This document shows, piece by piece, positions 32,001-41,880 of a stretch of DNA of 64,000 bases (within the stretch, counting starts at the first letter, position 1; each line of letters starts with the position of its first letter). Source of the DNA: Blastomussa wellsi (taxonomy: Eukaryota > Cnidaria > Anthozoa > Scleractinia > Plerogyridae); assembly GCA_947652115.1 (NCBI GenBank), contig OX393564.1, positions 22,985,376-23,049,375 on the forward strand, given 5' to 3'. A program made the position numbers and the translations under genes. The notes under the pieces are model-generated. The model did not search any database. It worked only from the letters and a program-made list of their open reading frames with translations, and had not been told where the DNA came from.

Positions 32001-35000
32001 GGGTTATACTGTTGGAGGAATCGATGATGACACCGACGTCAAGATGTTCCCTGCAGGGTTTTGGCGGACCTAAATAAAAGACACACAAAAAAATCAGTTT
32101 TCTGTACTTTTCACTGAAAGAAAAATTCATCCCGATAGATCGATTTATCGTTCCGAATTTAGTACACCTAGGAAACAAACCTCGCAAACTCACGCAAATA
32201 CGACAGCTCGCAACGGACATAATTTACTAAGAAATGTACGGAAGGACTATGGCGCAACGCCCTTTCATCCATTCGTAAGAGATGAATTTTTATTTTAATG
32301 AAAAAGCACTGAAAACGGCCTATGAGAAAATAAAAATAACTTGTTTCCAATAAACCGTATGTTACAGCTTTGAAGACTGCATCACTGACACATGAGAGGT
32401 AGGAGCGAGCAGAAAACAATGGCATTCCATTGCGGATAAAGCAATGCCGAAAGAAGCTATTTCATCTTGATATACTTACATGGTTGTGTGTTGCATGGCT
32501 CTCTTTTTGTATTGCTTCCTTTACAGTCCTCGCCATCTCCAGAGGGGGGTGGATTGGTGCATGTCCTTCGTCTCGTACGTGTACCTCCCCCAGAGGTCTT
32601 GTCACAAGGACCTGGGTTGCCCCAGGGAGACCAGTTACCGTCTTCGCCTGCGAGGGATCACGAAACAACAAGAAAAGAAAACGATCTTTCTGATTATTAT
32701 TGGCATCTTGCATTTTTATGTCATTCACTTCACTAGTAATTAGGCAGTATAGCTGTTTGTTAGAACCTGTCTTTTCGCTTACTGCGACTTATTTTGTCCC
32801 AAAGAAAATAGGAGTCAGTCATTTTCTTATGTACTGCTGTTTATGCAACCAGGGTTTGGTTGCTAGATTTATCAACATTCAAATGCAAAATTTGCTTCCA
32901 GAAATTTCTTCGAATGTTGAAAATTGCGTAAAATTAGACATGTTTCCTTGAAATGGTTCCTATTTCTTATAATAACAAATCCAGTCCGCTGTTTTAAAGG
33001 GAATTTTGAAAGTTACCCAGGATAAAGTTTACTGCAAATATTGAGAGGAAAACCAAATTACAGTCCCCGAAAGAAATATCGAGCTCGCGACTTGTGGAAG
33101 CCGGGTATAGCTGAGATATTTGCATTTTCTGTCATCCAGTGGTCGTGGGAAAACGCCACTGAACTGCCGTCGAGAAAACGATCGAAAGAGGAAAGGACGG
33201 AACACACAATACGGCAAAATAACTAAGAAATGATAGACGTGCGGAAAAAAGACAATCCGTACATATTCATTTAGTAGGGATAAAGTTTTAAACATACCAC
33301 AATCCTGTGTGTTGCATTCTTTTTCGTCCTTTGATGGTCCGAGATCTTGCTCAATGCACGTTGGCCCACCGTTAGATGGAGGGGGACTGGTGCAGGTTCT
33401 TGTTCTTGTCTGAACTCCTCCGCCACATGTCACACTGCAGTCTCCCCATTCAGACCAGTTCGTGTAACCACCGGGTACGGCTAAAAGCAAATCACAGCTC
33501 GAAATAACTAACTTGCATTCACAATGACTTAACTGCAACAACGTTCCTTTTAAAATACACCTCGCCTGGCCTTGTCATTCAGCCATTAAACCCACTACTT
33601 ACGACATTTCTTCGTATTACATTCCTGCTCTTCCTCTGCGGGTCCCAGTTTTTGTTCGGTGCATGTTGGACCACCGCCAGATGGAGGGGGACTGGTGCAG
33701 GTTCTTGTTCGTTTCTGAACTCCTCCGCCGCATGTTGCACTGCAGTCTCCCCATTCAGACCAGTCCGTGTAACCACCGGGTACAGCTAAAAGCAAATCAC
33801 AGCTTGATTAGTTTTGATTACCAACATATTTCGATGACCGACTTACAACAGACTTATGAGTTTACGGGAAGCACCAGAAGTATGAAAATGGTTATACAAT
33901 AAGCCCACTTATGCTTGCATTTTGATTGGTTCCTACCTATGATCTATTAAAGGACACACGCACTGATGATGTCAAGCTTTTTATATTTTGTTTCTTTGTT
34001 GTATAAAACAAATATATTCTATGTTGCTATGCGTCTGTTCAGTAATAGAGCACAGAAGACATCCAAATGTGGTAAGAACATCAGTGTCGCCTCGTGTGCC
34101 ACTTTTTTGTTCTTTACCACAATGATCTATTACTCAACAGACGCACGGCAACATGGAATCTAAAGTATTTGTTAAATATATATCTATAACAGAATTTTTT
34201 AAACTAAATTTAGTCAATGCTACTGCAAGCTATGTGGCTATCACAAATTCTTTGTTTGCAATTGTCGAACTCAAGTTGAAAGTAATAGAGCTTGGTACTA
34301 TTTTTCAGGGCCTAAGGGTTCCCTTTCACGTCGACTGAAGGTAATTTTATAAGTCTCAAAAATGATATTTAATTAATACATAAGATACACGGATTCAAAC
34401 AATCTATTTGGAATAATGAATGATTTTATGTCCTTACGACATTCTTGGGTGTTACACGCTTCACTTTCTTGAGGTGGACCAAGATCTTGTTGAATACAAG
34501 TTTTCCCGTTATTTTTTGGCGAGGGGTTGGTGCAAGTTCTAGAATGCCTTCGAACTCCTCCACCACAAGTCGCAGAACATTCCGACCATTCCGACCACTC
34601 GGTATAACCTCCATCGATATCTACAAAAACGTATGATTGTAGATACAATAAGTTACGCCTTTAAAAGGGAAAGTTGTCATCATTTGTCTTATCAAACTCG
34701 TAAAGAGTTCACGGGGGACAGAGGGAGAATAAACTATTGGCTTATGCTTTAGTGTGCTTATGCTTATGCTTTAGTGTGCTTATGCTTTATGCTTTTGACG
34801 GTGTACTTGTGAAGTTTAGAGAGAACGAAAGAAGCATAAAAGTTTCTCTTGACGATAGCTGAGCGTACCTCTAGCATCTGTGAGATTCCACTGTAACCTT
34901 AATTAATCTGTTTTTTCTCCCATACCAGGGGCACCCAACGGAATATCTCGGTAAAACATCTGTTCGGATGGAAGTTTTCCTAAAAATTTAGAATTTTTTC

Positions 35001-38000
35001 GGGGAGTGATCCCCAAGACTTCTATTAACAGGCTTCTAGAACATAGACAAATCCATTTTAGACACTTCTGACGTATTCTGAAATATTAGGTCGTTGGGTG
35101 CCACTGCCATACTATGCAATTAAAAAAAACTACGATGCTCAGCCTTCGCAATGTTTTGTACCTATCGCCACGTTTTTATTAGAATTGGCTAACGTTTATA
35201 ACTTTGGGTAAAATCAGCAGATAATAACCAGGCCTTTAAAACATCCATGTTTAATAAATGCCGAGTTCAAACAAATGGAGGACGGGATCTAAAAGACCGA
35301 CTTTTAAAAGGGAACTGAAGCTGAGTTTGGGTAGTAATTTATTCCCGTTTCTTCATTTTGGCGAGAAAATTAGGTTGGAAGATGAGGATTTCCCGCTTTT
35401 TGGGCCTTTGCATCCCGGGCTTGTTGTGAAATGTATGTGAGTGCCATGCTGTTAGGTATGATATGGGGAACAATGGGAATTATTCCAGATTCCAGCAGCA
35501 GAACAACTGTTTAAATAAATAAATAATAAATAAATAATTACTTAATTGACCACTCCCCCCTGGGGCTTTTCAGGGCCAATGTAAACAAACATATATTGCA
35601 AATAAACATAGCAGGGTTAAGAGTCCCAACTGGCAGGAGGCAGACCAGTTGGCTATTTACAAGCGTAGTTGAGGAGTTGAACTCGGGGCTACCGAGAACA
35701 ACACCAGCTAGCGGTCAGAACGGGACTTGAACCCGCGACTAACGGAACAGTACACCATGGTAGAGCAAAGGAAAAGATCGATAAGGACATCATGTGTGTT
35801 GTAAGCAGGATTGATTAGTTTTATTTATTTGGCGCGATTTCACATATCTTCCCCGTATCATACGTCATAAAAGACCGCTGACCCACCCATTCTAAGCAAA
35901 AAAAAAAAGAACGGGTCTTTTGTGGTCGAAAAAAGACAGAAATACCGAAAAAACTTTAAAACATTATTGTATATGGTCATAACTATACGAAAAAAATAGT
36001 CAATTTTTGCCTTCAGTGCTCCTTTAAATAATAGCTGGGGTCGTATAGTAGAGAAAATATGGTGTACTCACTACAAGTAAGTTCACGAATATTGTCCAGC
36101 TTATTGTTTAGATCATCGAAATTCTCAGCATTTACCACCCTGTTCTTATCTCCAGCGATAGTCTCAAGCTCGGGTTGTTTAATATTTTTCCCAATGCCAA
36201 CTGCCACTCGATGAACTCCGTCTGCCTGCACACGTGTTTGAAGAAGAAATAAAAAATGTTCAGAAAACAAATAAAAATCTTCTGGAACCCCCATGCAGTT
36301 GCACGATGCAGTTCAGCACTTTTTTTAAAAGGAAGCGGACAAATCCATGCTTACAAATTATAATAACCCAGAAGTATCTATACAGTGATTTGAACGAATG
36401 AGAAACTTTTTTAAAACCATCATGGAGTTCAATAGTTAAAACTATTAGAGGCAACTTTTGGGAACTTTTCATCACTGATTTCCGTTGACTGCATAATAAC
36501 ATTCGAACCATCTGACGAGCTCAAAAATAATTTGATGTACTTTAAATTTATTTAAAATATATTATCAGTAAAAATACAAAGATTAAAACTGAGGAAAACC
36601 TCAAACAGGATTTGGCAATCTCACTTCTGAAGTTTCTCTAAGATCGGTTGTCATAAGGATCTGAACTTTACTAGTAACACTCCATTTCTCACCTCAAGTT
36701 CAGGTATGACGGTATCATAAGGTTCGGAATCTTTGTGAGTGCCCCCGTCAGTGAAAATTATCATGATGTTTGGCGATTCTGGTCGATCTCCATTCTTTGC
36801 ATCAAATACTTGTTGGCCGACAGTTTTCAGTGCGTGTAGGATTTCCTAGCTTGTCCTTCTCCTTCATTTCATGGATAAGTTGTTCTAGCGCCTCCTGGCT
36901 GTGGTACTTGGGATCGTCCAGACTCACACGAACTTTGGCTTCGCCAGCATACGTAACGATTGAGAAGTGAGTTTTCTTTTCACCCACTTCATATTTGGAA
37001 ATGAGGGCCATGACCGAGTCCAACATGGAGTCATAGTTATCCGCTCCCACACTCTTCGTTCGGTCAATAACAAGAGATATATCCAGGGGAGGATTCTCAC
37101 AATTAGATGAAGCAGCTGGTGAAGTTATGTATATAAGAATATTTTAGCTGAAAACTCACTGGATGAGAATGTTTTGACGTAAATGAAACGACACAACCTA
37201 TATTACTCAGCTACTTTATAGTTAGGAGAATTAAACACATTTATATGCATTGTTTAGGTATATCCATTTATTGTTAGTATATCGGATAATCTAACTACTT
37301 TATATAATAACCTTTTACTAACCGAGCGCGAGGACCGCACTATAATGTTTTCCTGAGGTCGTGGAAGTACGCGGACCGAGCGCAGCGAAGTCCGTACAAA
37401 ATCAAAATCGGGCCAATGTTCCCCAGTACGGCGAGCAATCTAGGTTAGTAAGTAGTTTATTATATGGCACTCGGGTCGTGCATGCTTGTTGAAAACTCGG
37501 CATATTCTTGGATAAGGAGTCAAATCTTTTACTTCCTACCCTATTTAGACAGAATTCCAATTTATGACACCTCAGTGTAAGATCATTTAACCCAAAATAA
37601 TTCCTTGTTTAACACAAGAATAGGATGGTAATTACATTTGACAGTGTTAGCTTTATGAAGTCACTGAACTGCTTACATTCATTAGCGACCCTGTTAATAC
37701 AACAAACCAAAGTAATAAAATCGACACCCCTTCTAAGAGAAAAAAACCTTGAAAAAAAACCTCTCCGGCCCCACGTCTCGTTAATCAAGATACGTAGGTA
37801 GTGAAGTAGGGTAAGATAGGGGGTGGCCCCACCCCACCCCGCCGGGATCAGATGAACTGGCTAGCACTCTGAGAGCAGGACGGGCATCAAACAAGTTTTG
37901 CAGCGTTACTCGTTACTCAACCGAGGCAATCCAACGTTTTTCATCCAATCAAAAGACGAGTTCAAGAACGTGGTGCAAAACGTTTTTATTCAGTTGCCAA

Positions 38001-38228
38001 CATTAAATTTTCCATTCCCCAGTTTAGGGTGTTACGTTTTGCCGCTTTCCGTCTGTATCATTTTTTAGATTTGATTTTCTTTCTTGCCTCGACGATATGA
38101 ATGCATCGATATGGTTAGTATGTTACTTTACGTATACGGTGTTAGTGAGTTTGTCTTAATAAATCGAAAAATGGTTTACCTTGGCATGGTGTTAAATACA
38201 CAAAAGCACAAAGCAACAAGGAAAGCAT
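19332..38228 (-). CDS. Secreted VWA-TSP1-ShK multidomain protein gene with duplicated modules
   Basis: Exons 5' to 3' on the minus strand: 38228-38180 (signal peptide), 37115-36693 and 36225-36072 (VWA-N), 34620-34438, 33785-33603, 33480-33298 (TSP1), 32647-32480 (divergent TSP1); module B 32069-31880, 31487-31259, 30992-30818, 30433-30287, 29458-29312, 28336-28211, 27380-27300; module A 26887-26698, 26306-26078, 25816-25642, 25254-25108, 24284-24138, 21371-21246, 20420-20340; tail 19651-19332. All module borders are phase 1 and each module is 1095 nt, so one continuous transcript of about 1280 codons is possible. A frameshift in exon 37115-36693 argues that the 5' part may be damaged or that the assembly has an error there. 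Alternatively modules A and B belong to separate transcripts, but B has no terminal exon of its own. Likely an extracellular matrix or adhesion protein. Confidence 0.75.
20340..21371 (-). CDS. Split ShK domain plus polyglycine, module A
   Basis: Exon 21371-21246 and exon 20420-20340 match module B. The second exon runs into a GGN repeat encoding a glycine string immediately before the donor. The next exon is the Gly-rich tail. Confidence 0.8.
21580..23685 (+). pseudogene. Penelope-like GIY-YIG endonuclease C-terminal remnant, interrupted
   Basis: 21618-21837 encodes [33 protein letters not shown] and [13 protein letters not shown]. After the transposon, 23629-23685 continues [15 protein letters not shown] and a stop. 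TGRRLxxRxxEH is the core of the GIY-YIG nuclease tail of Penelope-like retroelements. Antisense to the host gene, inside an intron. Confidence 0.65.
21838..23628. mobile_element. Non-autonomous DNA transposon present only in copy A
   Basis: The two copies align up to CAAATC and resume at GGCACTCTT; copy A has 1.79 kb more. The ends are inverted repeats: CATAGCGTAGAATG on the left and the inverse of CATAGGGCAGAATG on the right, with a second shared GTGACATTCA block inside. The insertion splits the Penelope-like reading frame that is continuous in copy B. No transposase ORF was recognised. TC flanks both sides. Confidence 0.75.
23686..23938 (+). repeat. Penelope-like terminal repeat with partial hammerhead-like motif
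   Basis: Follows the endonuclease stop. It has a TATATAAA box (near 23740) and CCGACGA-AGGGC..GCTC-GAAA at 23778-23801, which resembles the CUGANGA / stem II / GAAA half of a hammerhead ribozyme with U4 changed to C. Ends in GTTTCTTTAGAAACTTACCC. Confidence 0.5.
23945..24050 (+). repeat. SINE 3' tail fragment
   Basis: GAGGGAGTGAAAATACTCC then AGTCGCTTTATGCTAAGGA and GACCTGATGGGCCACTAG resemble the end of the SINE family seen at 8475 and 14337. Duplicated at 29118-29215. Confidence 0.4.
24138..24284 (-). CDS. ShK exon 1 of module A
   Basis: A 147-bp phase 1-1 exon encoding [40 protein letters not shown]. Acceptor CTTAG, donor GTAAGA. Confidence 0.85.
25108..25254 (-). CDS. Variant TSP1 exon of module A
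   Basis: A 147-bp exon encoding [20 protein letters not shown] to CNTNLCPGQ, with CAACAG acceptor and GTATGT donor, phase 1-1. Confidence 0.85.
25642..26887 (-). CDS. VWA domain of module A (three exons)
   Basis: Exons 26887-26698, 26306-26078 and 25816-25642 carry the same motifs as module [23 protein letters not shown] and [16 protein letters not shown]. Metal-site residues are intact. Module A differs only slightly from B, consistent with a recent duplication. Confidence 0.85.
27300..28336 (-). CDS. Split ShK domain plus polyglycine, module B
   Basis: Exon 28336-28211 ([20 protein letters not shown] to MYLR) and exon 27380-27300 ([12 protein letters not shown] then about 14 glycines). 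Six cysteines are supplied by both exons. The downstream exon is 26887-26698 of module A, and the phases match (1 to 1). Confidence 0.8.
28545..28850 (+). pseudogene. Penelope-like GIY-YIG C-terminal remnant, uninterrupted
   Basis: Same fragment as in copy A, but the frame runs through [18 protein letters not shown] to [16 protein letters not shown] and a stop without interruption. The N-terminal GIY-YIG residues and reverse transcriptase are absent. Confidence 0.65.
28851..29105 (+). repeat. Penelope-like terminal repeat, decayed copy
   Basis: Duplicate of 23686-23938. The hammerhead-like core is mutated (CGACGTAGGGC, and GAAAAGTGAGC for GAAACGTCAGC). Confidence 0.55.
29312..29458 (-). CDS. 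ShK exon 1 of module B
   Basis: A 147-bp phase 1-1 exon encoding [20 protein letters not shown] to KSCRRCN with six ShK cysteines. Identical in length to 24138-24284; donor GTAAGA. Confidence 0.85.
30287..30433 (-). CDS. Variant TSP1 exon of module B
   Basis: A 147-bp phase 1-1 exon encoding [20 protein letters not shown] to CNTHLCPGQ. It differs from module A at two residues (LHLRRQ for LHLRMQ; NTHLC for NTNLC). Confidence 0.85.
30818..32069 (-). CDS. VWA domain of module B (three exons)
   Basis: Exons 32069-31880 ([20 protein letters not shown] to WHR), 31487-31259 ([18 protein letters not shown]) and 30992-30818 ([20 protein letters not shown] to KMACEDQ). The MIDAS DxSxS motif and the TDGDT aspartate are present, so metal binding is plausible. 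Lengths 190/229/175 match module A exactly. Confidence 0.85.
32480..32647 (-). CDS. Divergent TSP1 exon
   Basis: A 168-bp phase 1-1 exon encoding [20 protein letters not shown], then GTRTRRRTC and EPCNTQP, with CTCGCAG acceptor and GTAAGT donor. The WSPWG start and [12 protein letters not shown] block identify TSP1, but the CSVTCGGG core is replaced by CDKTSGGG, losing one conserved cysteine. Confidence 0.75.
32700..33297. other. Intron, nothing recognised
   Basis: About 600 bp between the divergent TSP1 exon and the next TSP1 exon. I see no repeat family or coding signal. Confidence 0.5.
33298..33480 (-). CDS. TSP1 exon (type VPGG)
   Basis: A 183-bp phase 1-1 exon encoding [20 protein letters not shown] and ending CNTQDCG, with TTTTAG acceptor and GTATGT donor. 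It is only about 120 bp from the previous TSP1 exon, and both acceptors sit in a shared TTTGCTTTTAG context, so this is a local exon duplication. Confidence 0.9.
33603..33785 (-). CDS. TSP1 exon (type VPGG)
   Basis: A 183-bp phase 1-1 exon encoding [20 protein letters not shown] and ending CNTKKC, with TTTTAG acceptor and GTAAGT donor. Six cysteines and WxxWxxC are intact. Confidence 0.9.
34021..34154. mobile_element. Short foldback MITE
   Basis: ATGTTGCTATGCGTCTGTTC and the inverse arm ending CAGACGCACGGCAACAT pair over about 28 bp with three mismatches; total 134 bp. A related GCGTCTGTTCAGT arm is present near 24580 and 29750. Confidence 0.7.
34438..34620 (-). CDS. TSP1 exon (type IDGG)
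   Basis: A 183-bp phase 1-1 exon encoding [20 protein letters not shown] and ending CNTQEC, with TTTGTAG acceptor and GTAAGG donor. It corresponds to the plus-strand exons at 709 and 2268. Confidence 0.88.
34926..35106. mobile_element. hAT-like MITE
   Basis: Termini CAGGGGCACCCAACG and CGTTGGGTGCCACTG are inverted repeats with one mismatch. Both sides carry CCATAC directly adjacent (34920-34925 and 35107-35112). The body (181 bp) has no ORF. Confidence 0.75.
35500..35765 (-). repeat. tRNA-derived SINE
   Basis: On the minus strand: GCTCTACCATGGTGTACTG head, B box CGGGTTCAAGTCCCGTTC, body with CTCAACTACGCTTG, and a TTATTTATTTATT-type 3' tail at 35510-35540. Confidence 0.65.
36072..37115 (-). 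pseudogene. N-terminal VWA domain, frameshifted
   Basis: Exon 37115-36693 encodes [20 protein letters not shown] (MIDAS-like DRTKS), [13 protein letters not shown] and, in another frame, [20 protein letters not shown]; exon 36225-36072 encodes [20 protein letters not shown] to LTC. The reading frame breaks near 36836-36850, so one frame hits a stop just after NPTRTEN. The phases require 3n+2 missing bases (or 3n+1 extra); the local GCACTGAAAAC word suggests loss of one unit of a short repeat (11 bases). Borders otherwise look intact, so a sequencing error is possible. Confidence 0.7.
38180..38228 (-). CDS. Signal-peptide first exon
   Basis: The ATG at 38228 opens [16 protein letters not shown], a hydrophobic secretory signal, and the exon ends at a GTAAAC donor in phase 1, matching the phase-1 acceptor of the VWA exon at 37115. 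It is too short for ORF finders. The promoter was not identified. Confidence 0.65.
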
Positions 38229-38778
38229 TGTGCGTCTTCACAGCTGACGGCTGTTGAACTGAAATAGGACAACGGTAAAGGGATATTTAATAACTAAATT
38301 GCTCTATTATATTGATATACATATTCGATTTCAATACTCGTAATACGGAAAGAAATATCATTTTAATTGTTCATGAGCACAATGCATAAAGCACAGAGGA
38401 CACTTTAAATTTGACACTCACTGCATTATATAAATGTTTAGAATATAATCCTTTATGCTCACCATGGAATCTTAGCGGGCTTTATTTTTAATAGAACAGG
38501 GGCAAAAACTATAGAATCCCGGTACCCCGGATGTAGTTTATGTTGGGTTGCGACAATCTTTTAAATTTGTCTTTTTATTTCCTTTATTTTGCGCATGCAT
38601 GCTAAAACAAATATTAATAAAATAAGTTCAGGTGACTGGGGAGACGAAAATGTCGACGAGCTATTGAGCAGCGAGTGCCAGAAATACGAAAGTTTTTGGG
38701 ATTTTTTAATGCTATATATTTTTAAACCAGCTAGAAGAGGGGTGTAACAATGTCCTATAAGATAATTATGCCCTTTTG

Positions 38779-38825
38779 AGGTCTAGAAAAGCAGCCGAAT
38801 GCTAGCAGCTTTTCTAGACCTCAAG
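38779..38825. repeat. Perfect short hairpin
   Basis: GAGGTCTAGAAAAGC and GCTTTTCTAGACCTC are exact inverses around an ~15-nt loop, about 550 bp upstream of the signal-peptide exon. Likely a small MITE core. Confidence 0.6.
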
Positions 38826-41769
38826 CGGGAATTATTTTCTTACGGAAAATGGATACCCATCTTAGAGTAGGCAAATGTGTATTACATTGGTTAGGTTACC
38901 GTGCTGGGTGTCTCACCATTACCACTAGACAAAGTATTGATTACCTTTTGAGACGGATTCTGTACAAACTGTCGAACAATAATTGCAAAAACAAGATATT
39001 CAGTAAACTTACATCAAAGTACGGTGACATTTTGAACACTATTTCAATTGGTGCATCTAGTTTTAATCCACTTTTCTAAGTGACCCCGACATCAGGTCAC
39101 GTAAAATTTTCAACAATTCTAGAATGTATAGCCCAAACAGTAAAAGCTATTGAAATAGCTTTCTTACATCTTTGTGAAAAGATGATGGTTTTCGTTTGAG
39201 GCGGCCATGTAATGGACGTGTGAGCGTTTGTAGGAACTCCGCTTACACTCTTCGTAATATTACAATGCAGTACAAAACTTTATTTGCACTCCATGGAAAG
39301 GGCTTTTCAGTTGAATTGCATTTTTATTGGCCACTTATATAAGGAAGACGCCATTGGAAAGTTATCAAAAAATACCAAAATTTATCAAACTTAGTGTGGC
39401 AATATTAGTGTCATTGACAAACTCCAAGTGAAACGTTTTATGCTAAACTTGAGCAAATATGTCATCGGTGAGGAAGCTCCTTTGAACAGACGTAATTAAA
39501 GTGTTGGAAAGGTCGAATCGTAATAGTTAACGGATGCTTTCAGTAAGAGACAATGAGAATACTTCTACCTAATAGCTAGGTGCTTTAAAACACGATGAAA
39601 ATTCGACCGCGTTAATAGCGATTAGACACTTGCAAAAAAATAAAGTACACAATTAAAACAGAGTCCACACGCACTGGAGAAACCTATAGGAACTAAATTT
39701 ACATTTTAACAATTCTTGGCTTCAAACTAGAAGCTTAAGCTAAGTTAGTTTCAAGTAAGCACTTGATTCAAGTTTACTTGAAAATTTCAAGTCGCGCTGT
39801 TGAAAACTTGGCTTCACACCTGCAGACAAACTACCATGTACTACCATTATTATTAAAATTATTATTCAATCAATCATCTCCTGCTCATTTTGTTCTGAAG
39901 TGTGGTAGTGTATAGACCATACTTGGCGGCGCACTGCGGCGTCTTTGAAGTACAAAAGTTTCCATGGTCACCAAGTAAAGTTCAAGTAGGTATATTTTAC
40001 CCCGTCACACTAAAAGAAGGTTCCAACTGTATTTACACTTACAAGCTTTAATGTGACTATTTTTGTGTTTTGAAATGCTAGCCGAAAATTTCAAAACAAG
40101 GTGTGAAGCCAGATTCATTTTAACTCTATGCCAATTAAACTAACAGGGTATTCTTCGATTCTGAGCCTTGACAAATTATTTTTAATACCTTTTGGCCGAA
40201 AATTAATTTCTAGATTGAATCATGAAGACGACACACCATGTTGACAAAATTGCACGGTACTCAGAGTAGGTCCTTGAGTACAGTACACACAGACAAGCTA
40301 TAACTGAAACATAATTAAATTAAAATTGGTGACTGTCAAGTTATATTTGAAGACCTATACTGAACTCAATTTATCAATAGTTTCATTGGAAAGTGAATTT
40401 GGCTAGAATTGGCAGTTTGAAGCAAACTCATTTATTAGACTCCATGAAACTTGTTAACTGGGCTAGCTTCTTTATCGTCGGTAAAATGCCATTATTTGTT
40501 ATTGCCAGCTACATTTTCAACAACATCTTGGACGCTAATACTTAAATTAGGAAAGCTAGCTATTATCGGATGGGAAAAAAGCTCTGCTTCTTTCGCCAGT
40601 AACTTAAAAGTTTCATTTTAATGCTTGACTTTTTTTACCTTAACGTTTTTGTGATCTTCTTAGGCTTTTTTAAAGGTGAAATAACCCTTATTCTGCGTTA
40701 AGTTATTCTTTCGACCCCTTTGTTCAATAACGAGAGGCCGGTTATTTTATCGTGTGGACTCAACCCCCGCTTTAATTTTCTTCAAACTGCCTCCCAGCGA
40801 AACGAACGTCGTACGTCTGCATGGAACAAGCGAGGACCCACAACGCGGAAAACTCTCTATAGAACAGGCATTTGAAAGTCATCGTCAAACCGTTAAATTA
40901 CATACTTTTTAAAGACAGAAACAAATTAGCACCATTCTCTGGCTAAAAGTTACATTTTCTTTTGTTTGCCACATACCGGCCCTAGATGATTAAAACAGTG
41001 GATAGCTGAAGAGGATCGAAGAGCGAAATATTTGTCAAACTTCCGCGATTAAAAGAGCTAAAATGTACGCAGCAAGAAATAGATAAAAGTACAATATTTA
41101 TAAAATACAGTATATGCTTCAATCTACTTACAACGGTGTCGAGAACACTTGCCAAACTTCAATGAGCAGTACAACGAGTCTTATATTAACAACAGCGATG
41201 GAAGAGTATCTACCTCGAAAATTTTCAACTTAACACGCTACGCTAGTCTTGACACGTAGAGGGCAACTTAGTTTTTAAAATAACTTGAGAGAATTGAGAA
41301 ACACACCAACCTCTTGATTTAGTGCGGTATTCTCACTCGTGATTTCATTCGATTGAATGAGTGCGGACATGAGAAACCAGAAATTCATCGAAACACTTCT
41401 CTAATCATTGATCTGGGAGTTATTCATTTCATTAGTCATGTTATGACAATGAAGTGTCGGCACATTAAACAGAGCTTCGATATTTAATCATCATAAAACC
41501 ACACAAACTGAAATTGCCTGGTGACTTGGAGAACAGCTCACTAAAATGTAAACCTAAATAGGTTTAATTGGTCTCAATGGGGCTCCAATATTTAATAAAA
41601 TTAAACTAACAAAGGCAGACCACACACATTGAACATTGGTAAACAGCTATCAGAAGGAGTCATTTGCTTGAACGTGATTAACGTTACTTGAGAAAATTCT
41701 AAAATATATAATTAGTCTCTCTTTAACATCAACAAGAAAGTAATAATAATTAGTATATACCACACAAGT

Positions 41770-41831
41770 GTATAATATATTATATAATATATAATATGTA
41801 ATATATTATAATAATAATAATAATAATAATA

Positions 41832-41878
<47 letters not shown>

Positions 41879-41880
41879 AA
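41770..41880. repeat. Compound microsatellite
   Basis: A TAATATATTATA tract passes into (ATA)n and then more than ten ATG/GAT units. Confidence 0.9.

Larger units (their letters stand above)
27235..32407. repeat. Segmental duplication, copy B
   Basis: Starts with the same CTAAAGTCATGCTGG join and ends at GGAGCG (32407). It abuts copy A directly, so the arrangement is head to tail. Confidence 0.92.

Noticed and set aside
32430..32743. Several overlapping plus-strand ORFs of about 87 aa
   Set aside because: They are antisense shadows of the divergent TSP1 exon at 32480-32647.
34741..34796. GCTTATGCTTTAGTGT repeat considered as a CRISPR-like array
   Set aside because: The units are contiguous without spacers and the genome is eukaryotic; it is a short minisatellite.
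39812..40125. GGCTTCACACC and GGTGTGAAGCC as ends of a MITE
   Set aside because: Only 11 bp are clearly inverted, with no target duplication and no second copy in the window; too weak to annotate.
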